Of a stretch of DNA of 39,273 nt, positions 33,750-39,273 are shown piece after piece. Source of the stretch: Thermoanaerobaculia bacterium (GTDB lineage Bacteria > Acidobacteriota > Thermoanaerobaculia > JALWYX01); assembly GCA_027078415.1 (NCBI GenBank), contig JALWYX010000064.1, positions 1 through 39,273 on the forward strand. Reading direction: 5' to 3'. Made by a program: the position numbers and the translations under genes. The notes beneath the pieces were generated by a model. It saw only the letters and a list, made by a program, of their open reading frames with translations, was not told where the DNA came from and did no database searches. Within the stretch, counting starts at the first letter, position 1, and every line of letters starts with the position of its first letter.

Positions 33750-33777
33750 TTAACTTATATTTAACTAATGTTATAGT
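33750..33777 (+). promoter_or_regulatory. Promoter of E1-sir2 operon
   Basis: -35 TTAACT (33750-33755), 16-base spacer, extended -10 TGT-TATAGT (33769-33777). Transcription would start about 95 bases before the E1 ATG. The leader contains TTAAGT and ACTTAA arms around a T-rich loop (about 33814-33838). Confidence 0.5.
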
Positions 33778-33879
33778 ATTCGTTTAGAGCTAAAATATAA
33801 GTAAAATGAAATTAAGTGTTTTAGTTTTTTTACTTAACTGTTTTGTTGTGTAATTTTTTATTATTAGAAAGGGGGAACG

Positions 33880-36252
33880 ATGGCTACTTTTACAAAAAAC
33901 AAAGCTGTATTACCCGAGAAAGAGGTAATTCTTAGGGATTATAAAATAGCAAGAATAAGTAGAGAAGCTAGTTTACGCGGTAGGCAAGATGTTTTCTTTG
34001 GTAGAGGTAAATTTGGCATATTTGGAGATGGGAAAGAGGTAGCCCAAGTAGCTCTAGCTCATTTTTTTAAAAAGGGAGATTTTAGATCCGGTTATTACAG
34101 GGATCAAACTATTCTGTTTGCTCAAGGAATTCTTTCTGTAAAGCAGTTTTTTGCGCAACTATATGCAGACTTTCATCCGGGTCACGATCCTTTTTCACAA
34201 GGTAGACAGATGAACAACCATTATGCAACTCCTATATTTGACGAGAAAGGTAATTATACAGAACACACCAAACAGTACAACCATATAGCAGACCTAGCTC
34301 CTATAGCTGCTCAGATGCCTAGAATAGTTGGTCTCACGCAGGCTTCTGTTTTTTACCGTCAACGTGAAGAGTTAAGAGGCAGAACCCATTTATCCAACAA
34401 CGGTAACGAAGTTATCTTTGGAACTATCGGCAATGCAGGATGTGCGGAGGGAATATTCTGGGAAACTATAAACGCTATTGGTATAATACAAGGTCCAGCA
34501 GTCATATCTATATGGGATGACGGATACGGAATATCGGTACCTAACGAATATCAGATAGCAAAGGAAGATATAGGAGAGATATTACAGGGTTTTGCTATAG
34601 AGGATGGCAAAAAAGGAGGATATCTGATTTTGAAAGTCAAAGGTTGGGACTACCCTGCCTTATATCAAACTTACAAACAAGCAACTGAAACAGCTAGAGA
34701 TCACCATATCCCTGTAATAGTACATGTCGAGGAGTTGACCCAACCACAAGGACATTCTACTTCCGGTAGTCACGAGCGCTATAAACCTAAAGAACGACTA
34801 GAGTGGGAAAAAGAGTTTGACTGTCTAAAGAAAATGCGTGAATGGATGGTAGCGGAAAAAATAGCTACCGAAGAGCAATTGGATTTCATAGATCAGGAGG
34901 CCAAAGAGTTTGTAAGAAAAGAGAGAGACGCAGCTTGGGAAGAATTGCAACAACCTATACGAGAGGAGAAAAAGAAGCTGTTTACTATATTAGAAAAAGT
35001 AATAGAGGAGACAGGAGATAGATCTTTAAAAGATAGAATGGGAGAGTTAGATAAGAAACAAATACTTTTATACCGCAACTTACTCTCTTTAGCTAGGGAA
35101 ACCAAATTTATATATCACGACTCCAAAGCAAGCTCTATATCTGAACTGAACCGGTGGATAGAAGATCTGGAGAGCAGGCTAGATCAATACGTATCGACGC
35201 ATCTGTACAGTTCTACACCTAAGTCTCCCTTAAACGTAAAGGAGATAAAACCTGTATATTCCGAGGATTCTCCTGTTCTCTACGCATTTGAAGTTTTAAA
35301 CCGTTTCTTTGATAAGGCGCTGGCTAAGTATCCTGAGATGGTGATATTTGGAGAAGATGTAGGTCATTTAGGAGATGTTAACCAAGCGTGCGCCGGATTA
35401 CAGAAGAAATATTCAAAATTAAGGGTGTTTGATACCGGTATAAGAGAAGCAACTATATTAGGTCAAGGAATAGGTTTAGCTTTACGAGGATTTAAACCTA
35501 TAGCAGAGATTCAATACCTAGATTATCTTCTATACGCACTTCAAATAATATCTGACGATTTAGCCACGCTACGTTACAGAACAGCTGGAATTCAAGGGGC
35601 CCCAGTTATTATAAGAACTAGAGGTCACAGGTTGGAGGGTATATGGCATACCGGTTCTCTTATGGGAGGTATACTAAACCTGGTACGAGGTGTTTGGGTA
35701 TGTGTACCAAGAAATATGACTCAAGCGGCTGGTATGTACAACACCCTTTTACAAGGAGATGATCCTGCTATAGTAGTTGAAGTACTCAACGGGTATCGTC
35801 TCAAAGAAAAACTTCCAGATAACATAGGAGAGTTTAATGTACCTTTAGGTATTCCAGAGGTTCTACGCGAAGGTAAAGATATAACAATAGTTACCTATGG
35901 AGCGTGTTGTAGAATAGCTCAAGAAGCGTGTAAACTACTATCACGCAAAGGTATCGACGCCGAACTGATAGACATACAAACTTTGACACCGTTTGATCGA
36001 CCCAACACTATACTAGAATCTGTCAAAAAAACTTCTAGGTTACTTATAGTTGACGAAGATGTTCCCGGTGGAGCATCCGCTTATATACTAGACCAACTTA
36101 TAAAACGAGACATATTTTGGTGGCTAGACAGAGAACCATTTACTCTAACAGGCAGAGCACATAGGCATCCGTACGGCTCTGATGGTGATTACGTAGCAAA
36201 GCCTAACAGAGAAGATATAGTAGAAGCAGCAGAAAACTTAGTTAAGGGATAA
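33880..36252 (+). CDS. Fused 2-oxoacid dehydrogenase E1 (alpha-beta), branched-chain or pyruvate type
   Basis: 790 aa; E1 alpha and beta in one chain. Decarboxylates a 2-oxoacid with thiamine diphosphate and passes the acyl group to a lipoyl E2. The alpha part (1 to about 450) has the ThDP motif in the variant form GNAGCAEGIFWE...IWDDGYGISVP (about 182-222) rather than GDG...ENN, as I recall for fused E1s of Bacteroidota and relatives. The beta part (about 460-790) has FGEDVGHLGDV, FDTGIREATILGQGIGLALRG, IIRTRGHRLEG, and IVDEDVPGGASAYIL. AAGGGGG ribosome binding site. No E2 or E3 gene is in the window. Substrate (pyruvate or branched-chain oxoacids) cannot be settled by sequence alone. Confidence 0.88.
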   Translation: MATFTKNKAVLPEKEVILRDYKIARISREASLRGRQDVFFGRGKFGIFGDGKEVAQVALAHFFKKGDFRSGYYRDQTILFAQGILSVKQFFAQLYADFHPGHDPFSQGRQMNNHYATPIFDEKGNYTEHTKQYNHIADLAPIAAQMPRIVGLTQASVFYRQREELRGRTHLSNNGNEVIFGTIGNAGCAEGIFWETINAIGIIQGPAVISIWDDGYGISVPNEYQIAKEDIGEILQGFAIEDGKKGGYLILKVKGWDYPALYQTYKQATETARDHHIPVIVHVEELTQPQGHSTSGSHERYKPKERLEWEKEFDCLKKMREWMVAEKIATEEQLDFIDQEAKEFVRKERDAAWEELQQPIREEKKKLFTILEKVIEETGDRSLKDRMGELDKKQILLYRNLLSLARETKFIYHDSKASSISELNRWIEDLESRLDQYVSTHLYSSTPKSPLNVKEIKPVYSEDSPVLYAFEVLNRFFDKALAKYPEMVIFGEDVGHLGDVNQACAGLQKKYSKLRVFDTGIREATILGQGIGLALRGFKPIAEIQYLDYLLYALQIISDDLATLRYRTAGIQGAPVIIRTRGHRLEGIWHTGSLMGGILNLVRGVWVCVPRNMTQAAGMYNTLLQGDDPAIVVEVLNGYRLKEKLPDNIGEFNVPLGIPEVLREGKDITIVTYGACCRIAQEACKLLSRKGIDAELIDIQTLTPFDRPNTILESVKKTSRLLIVDEDVPGGASAYILDQLIKRDIFWWLDREPFTLTGRAHRHPYGSDGDYVAKPNREDIVEAAENLVKG

Positions 36253-36253
36253 A

Positions 36254-37081
36254 GTGGATGCAGTTGATTTACTAAAAAACTCGTTAGAAGAAAAAGAAAA
36301 TCTGTTGGTAGTAACGGGAGCGGGTATTAGTGTTGCTAGTGGAATTCCTCCATTTAGACGTAGTTCAAACGCTATATGGGAAAAAGATGTAACGGAAATG
36401 GCAACTAGGAGTTTTTTTTTAGCAGATCCAGTAAAGTCGTGGTTGTGGTATCTGCAGCGATTTGAAACCGTACTAAAAGCACAACCCAATCAAGCTCACA
36501 TAGCGCTTGTAACTTTGGAACAACTGTACAAAGCTAAAAACAAAAACTTCATGCTAGTAACCCAAAACATAGACGCTTTACACAGAAAAGCAGGTTCCCA
36601 GAATCTTATTGAGATCCACGGTACAGTATTAAAAGTAAGATGCTCGCGAGACGGATGCACTTTAGGCTCACCTAAAGGATATTTATTACTAGAACATGTC
36701 AATCTACAACGTTTTAAAGAACAACCTTCAATAGATACTATCCCTAGATGTCCAGAGTGCGAATCGTTTATAAGACCACACGTTTTATGGTTCGACGAAT
36801 ATTACCAGGAACACCAAGACTACGGTTTTGATACCGCCATACAATTCGCCCAAAAGGCAGAAGTTTACCTATTTATAGGTACATCTTTCTCTGTAGGCAT
36901 AACGGATATATTTCTAAAGTATGCCTATTTGAACAGTAGCGATATATATGTTATAGATCCTAACGGTATGCCTTTTCATTTAACATCTTTTCCTAAGATA
37001 GTAGAGATAAAGGAGGAAGCAGAAAAAGTTATACCTTCTATTCTAGATACTTTGCTTAAAAAAGGAAGGGAGGGGCATTGA
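36254..37081 (+). CDS. Sirtuin (Sir2 family NAD-dependent protein deacylase)
   Basis: 275 aa. Uses NAD+ to remove acyl groups from lysines. TGAGISVASGIPPFR (21-35) binds NAD, TQNIDALHRKAG (103-114) forms the core, and H122 in EIHG is the catalytic base. Zinc cysteines are C130, C135, C166 and C169. A Tyr66-x-x-Arg69 pair (WYLQR) matches the YxxR motif that in SIRT5 and CobB recognises succinyl/malonyl-lysine. The GTSFSVG segment replaces the usual GTSLxV. GTG start one base after the E1 stop, so coupled with E1. Its 3' end contains the hairpin that terminates the convergent phasin operon. Confidence 0.92.
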   Translation: MDAVDLLKNSLEEKENLLVVTGAGISVASGIPPFRRSSNAIWEKDVTEMATRSFFLADPVKSWLWYLQRFETVLKAQPNQAHIALVTLEQLYKAKNKNFMLVTQNIDALHRKAGSQNLIEIHGTVLKVRCSRDGCTLGSPKGYLLLEHVNLQRFKEQPSIDTIPRCPECESFIRPHVLWFDEYYQEHQDYGFDTAIQFAQKAEVYLFIGTSFSVGITDIFLKYAYLNSSDIYVIDPNGMPFHLTSFPKIVEIKEEAEKVIPSILDTLLKKGREGH

Positions 37082-37091
37082 GCCCCTCCTT
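37058..37091 (-). terminator. Intrinsic terminator of phaR-phasin operon
   Basis: GGAGGGGC and GCCCCTCC (37069-37076 with 37082-37089, 5-base loop, extendable by two pairs) followed on the minus strand by CCTTTTTT (37065-37058). It lies in the last codons of sir2 and just after its stop. The plus direction lacks a T-run, so it is mainly a minus-strand terminator. Confidence 0.75.
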
Positions 37092-37109
37092 CTAAGAAAG
37101 GGGGATTGG

Positions 37110-37517
37110 CTACTTCTTGACACTCTTTGAAGGAGTCTCTTTTTTCGCAGTAGCTTCTTTTCTAAGCTTATCAACAGCTTTTGTAAGCTCCTCTACCCTC
37201 TTTGTAAGTGTAGCTATCTCTTCTCGAGTGGGAACTCCAAGCTTATGAAGAACTTCTGCAACCTTTTCATCAAATGAACCGGTAACTTTTTCAACCGTCT
37301 CTTTAGCAGATCCCACAGTTTTTTCAGCTACACTCTCAAAAGTTTCCTTAACCTTGGATAAACTATCACTAGTTTTTTTCTCCAACTCTTCACCTTTCTC
37401 TACAAGGGTTTTAAATATTTTAGATCCTTCTTCTTCTGCAACCGCAAGAGCACCAAGACCTGCCAACCACACTTTTCTAACAGAATCGATTAGATCTTTA
37501 GGAACTTTAACAGTCAT
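37110..37517 (-). CDS. Phasin-like polyhydroxyalkanoate granule-associated protein
   Basis: 135 aa from ATG 37517. Begins MTVKVPKDLIDSVRKVWLAGLGALAVAEEEGSK, the typical start of poly(hydroxyalkanoate) granule-associated proteins (PhaI/PhaF-like phasins). The rest is helical and Lys/Glu-rich with coiled-coil character (TKRVEELTKAVDKLRKEA), ending in a basic tail (KKETPSKSVKK) that could bind DNA or granules. The frame extends upstream into phaR, but a clear AGGAGG site fits ATG 37517. Starts 4 bases after the phaR stop. No PHA synthase gene is in the window, so storage is inferred. Confidence 0.85.
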   Translation of the reverse strand: MTVKVPKDLIDSVRKVWLAGLGALAVAEEEGSKIFKTLVEKGEELEKKTSDSLSKVKETFESVAEKTVGSAKETVEKVTGSFDEKVAEVLHKLGVPTREEIATLTKRVEELTKAVDKLRKEATAKKETPSKSVKK

Positions 37518-37521
37518 GACA

Positions 37522-37995
37522 TTACCTCCTATCATCTTTATTTTTTCTGTTTCTATCTGAATCAACTTCTCTAGAACCCAAAAACCTCTCATTCTCAAGA
37601 GCTTCTAACGCTTTCTCCAACTCCTCTAACCTCTTTCGCAAATGCGCCATCTTCTCTCTAACCTCCCGAATCGGAGTTAAATTATCCAAAGACTTCACAA
37701 GAAAACTATCTACACTGTTTTGCAAACGCTTAACACCTAAACTAAAAGTTTCTCCCCCTACACGAATTATGTTGTGCAAAAAACGAGCAGATATTATAGA
37801 ACCTTTCTTTTTACCTTCCTCCAATATAATTTTCGTCAAAACCTGAGAGGTAACATCTTCAGAAGTAGCATTATCTATAACCTTAACCTCCTGACCTTCT
37901 CTTATCCATTCCGCTATCTCAGAAAGAGATACATACCTACTTTCCTCCGTATCGTATAATTTCCTACTCTCATACCTTTTTATAAGCCTTACCAT
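37522..37995 (-). CDS. phaR: PhaR-like polyhydroxyalkanoate synthesis regulator
   Basis: 157 aa. The N-terminal domain is MVRLIKRYESRKLYDTEESRYVSLSEIAEWIREGQEVKVIDNATSEDVT, which matches the PHB/PHA accumulation regulator DNA-binding domain. The second half has helices ending in a coiled coil (MAHLRKRLEELEKALEALENE) and a charged tail. In other bacteria PhaR represses phasin genes and leaves DNA when it binds polymer; the pair phaR-phasin fits this. ATG 37995 is about 10 bases after AGGAGG; upstream in-frame codons are not family-like. Promoter at 38032-38037. Confidence 0.88.
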   Translation of the reverse strand: MVRLIKRYESRKLYDTEESRYVSLSEIAEWIREGQEVKVIDNATSEDVTSQVLTKIILEEGKKKGSIISARFLHNIIRVGGETFSLGVKRLQNSVDSFLVKSLDNLTPIREVREKMAHLRKRLEELEKALEALENERFLGSREVDSDRNRKNKDDRR

Positions 37996-38031
37996 TACTA
38001 CCCATCCTCCTTCAAAAGTAATCTCTCTTAT

Positions 38032-38048
38032 ATTATACCGCATTGCGG
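38032..38048 (-). promoter_or_regulatory. -10 box and TGC-rich dyad before phaR
   Basis: Minus-strand TATAAT (38037-38032) with CCGC-ATT-GCGG (38038-38048) immediately upstream, between -10 and the expected -35, giving TGCCGCAATGC on the minus strand. PhaR homologues are known to bind TGC-rich sites, so this may be an autorepression operator. No good -35 is seen. Confidence 0.4.
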
Positions 38049-38435
38049 CAAAAATTTATTCCAATTTGATGGAAAAATCAGACAAAACAACTTTTACACA
38101 CAATTACGGTTCTAAACAGGCTCCCAGTAAGGTGGCGAAAGATAAAAACATAAACTTTTTTCAATATACAAATACACTAAACGGAAATAAAAAACCGTTT
38201 ATTAGGAAGATAACGCTGCTTCAATAATTCAAATTCGACAGCCATTTATAACTACCAAGCAGTATAACAAGACTTAAAAGTTTCAAAATCATACAAAAAA
38301 GGACAATCACAATCTAAGAAGAGGAATAGCAAATAATTAATATTTTTACAAGGTATTTACTTAGCGTTAATTTTCCTTTAAGGGAGCGAGCATCTATAGA
38401 AGAAGTTTTAGTTTTAGGATATAATAAGCCCGGAT
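38044..38435. other. 390-bp intergenic stretch before tRNA
   Basis: No gene is seen. It contains a hairpin TAAACGG (38178-38184) with CCGTTTA (38195-38201) around an A-rich 10-base loop, and the tRNA promoter at its right end. The rest is featureless AT-rich sequence. Confidence 0.5.
38420..38425 (+). promoter_or_regulatory. -10 box of tRNA-Arg
   Basis: TATAAT about 11 bases before the tRNA 5' end, followed by AAGCCCGG. Transcription would begin almost at the tRNA. No consensus -35 was found at 16-18 bases. Confidence 0.55.
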
Positions 38436-38509
38436 GCGCCCTTAGCTCAACTGGATAGAGCGGCAGACTACGGATCTGCAGGTTGGGGGTTCGAGTCCTC
38501 CAGGGCGCA
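38436..38509 (+). tRNA. tRNA-Arg (anticodon ACG)
   Basis: 74 bases with a complete cloverleaf: acceptor GCGCCCT/AGGGCGC fully paired, D-stem GCTC/GAGC, anticodon stem GCAGA/TCTGC with loop CTACGGA (anticodon ACG at 38470-38472), variable loop AGGTT, T-stem GGGGG/CCTCC with TTCGAGT loop, discriminator A. A34 would be edited to inosine to read CGN codons. The CCA end is not encoded, so it must be added. Confidence 0.95.
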
Positions 38510-38777
38510 GGAAATGTTGTTGCTAGTAGGTAAGTAGAAGAATAAAAGAGTAGTTATTCTACAAAAAATACTGTTCAAGAAAGTGTAGGGATTTTGTGCC
38601 AAAATATTACTAGGAGATAGTACCGAAACACTTTAAACATCCAAAACTATCTCAGAAATATAAATAACTAAACTCCAATATACAAAAATTTACTAAAATA
38701 TTAAAAAATCTAGGCATACTGTCCTTTTATTATGGATTGAAATTTACACAAAGACTTTTCCATTATTTAAAATCTAA
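38510..38777. other. Gene-free stretch after tRNA
   Basis: About 270 bases of AT-rich sequence between the tRNA and the possible pseudogene. I see no gene, no clear terminator and no repeat. Confidence 0.5.
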
Positions 38778-39180
38778 AAAGTTTGGAGAAAGTATGTACA
38801 AATTTTTCTTCCACTTACAAGCCACATTAGGGTTCAGGATACATTTTTACACTTTGCAATCACGATAACCAGTTATAACTTCATAACTCATCAAGTAAAA
38901 AGTGGTTTAGATAAATCTTACCAATTAGCCTTCAATTACTCGTTTGTAAACAAACTACAAATAGGTAAAAACATTATTTTTACCTACACCCCCTTAGGAT
39001 TTTCAGTTTTCTCTCAACATATAGAAGAAGATCTACTCTAGAAGATATCTCATTAGAGAACCGGTAAGTAAAGTAACCTTTTTATTTAAAGATAAAATCA
39101 AAATGCCTTTTGACCTATTTCAGATACTGCCGAAAGAGGTATACGAGGCACTCCTTTTTCAGTTGATCTATTTTAAGTAA
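38778..39180 (+). pseudogene. Possible frame-disrupted gene remnant (beta-barrel-like)
   Basis: Three consecutive frames overlap stepwise: an ATG frame 38794-38868 (MYKFFFHLQATLGFRIHF), an 87-codon frame 38778-39041 without ATG/GTG/TTG, and a 51-codon frame 39025-39180. The middle frame has an alternating pattern (SYQLAFNYSFVNKLQIGKN, IIFTYTPLGFSVFS) like outer-membrane beta strands; the last reads MPFDLFQILPKEVYEALLF. Together they look like one gene broken by indels rather than chance frames, but AT-rich DNA gives open frames easily. No family is recognised. The ATG has only GGAGAAAG upstream. Sequencing error is an alternative explanation. Confidence 0.35.
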
Positions 39181-39273
39181 AAGAGATTGATCACACCATT
39201 GTAGCTGTTTTCGACAAACACCATAGTAAAGTGGGTGAAATATAACTCAATAGTAAAGACCCTTTTAGACTTT

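Noticed and set aside
37081-37110. Hairpin after sir2 as a plus-strand terminator
   Set aside because: In the plus direction no T-run follows the stem; the T-run exists only on the minus strand.
38044-38435. Riboswitch or SRP RNA in the region before the tRNA
   Set aside because: No conserved core was recognised, and only one A-looped 7-bp hairpin was found.
1-39273. CRISPR array, insertion sequence or prophage genes
   Set aside because: No regularly spaced direct repeats, transposase, integrase or phage structural genes were seen.

Overview
The window comes from a Gram-negative bacterium with AT-rich DNA. Outer-membrane life is shown by lpxB, msbA, an O-antigen ligase-type protein, an OprO/OprP-type porin and RlpA. 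Heavy use of ATA and AGA codons, a family 4 uracil-DNA glycosylase and very compact overlapping genes fit a thermophile, but this is inference. The fused 2-oxoacid dehydrogenase E1, the single-anchor five-helix SdhC, the DUF6677-like protein and the PhaR/phasin pair resemble gene types seen in Acidobacteriota and Bacteroidota. I cannot place the lineage. No mobile element, CRISPR array or rRNA was seen; one tRNA-Arg is present.

Layout. Positions 1-1403 (+) hold the 3' part of a porin gene and a family 4 UDG. Positions 1396-9062 (-) form a nine-gene run transcribed from a good promoter upstream of rpsA: rpsA, HIT hydrolase, DUF6677-like protein, a 63-aa membrane protein, lpxB, msbA, gmk, rpoZ, coaBC. 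Nearly every junction is an ATGA or TGATG overlap. Positions 9301-11609 (+) carry a type II sulfide:quinone oxidoreductase and truD. Positions 11606-19392 (-) form a second tight seven-gene run: ALDH7-type aldehyde dehydrogenase, pepT, DUF1684, DUF2330, purB, rlpA, SDR.

Positions 19452-21520 (+) carry an O-antigen ligase-like membrane protein and an orphan roadblock protein. A 525-bp gene-free stretch with several strong hairpins follows. A GAF-GGDEF protein (-) is head to head with the ksgA-ftsK-fmt-rsmB cluster (+). HU has a consensus promoter and a striking tandem-palindrome terminator, immediately followed by the sdhCAB promoter. A secreted stand-alone P-domain protein comes next, then the fused E1 with a sirtuin carrying a YxxR motif. 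The phaR-phasin operon is convergent on the minus strand. The right end holds tRNA-Arg(ACG) and what looks like a frame-disrupted gene remnant.

Functionally the genes join envelope building (lpxB, msbA, O-antigen ligase, RlpA, porin), translation and RNA modification (rpsA, ksgA, rsmB, fmt, truD), nucleotide and cofactor supply (gmk, purB, coaBC), respiratory electron entry (SQR, SdhCAB), and 2-oxoacid oxidation with probable carbon storage (E1, PhaR, phasin). I found no clearly new defence or biosynthetic system. The most interesting items are the gene-free hairpin region near 21.6-21.8 kb, the palindromes between HU and sdhC, the inverted repeat upstream of E1, the P-domain exoprotein, the embedded DUF1684/DUF2330 pair and the broken frames at the right edge.
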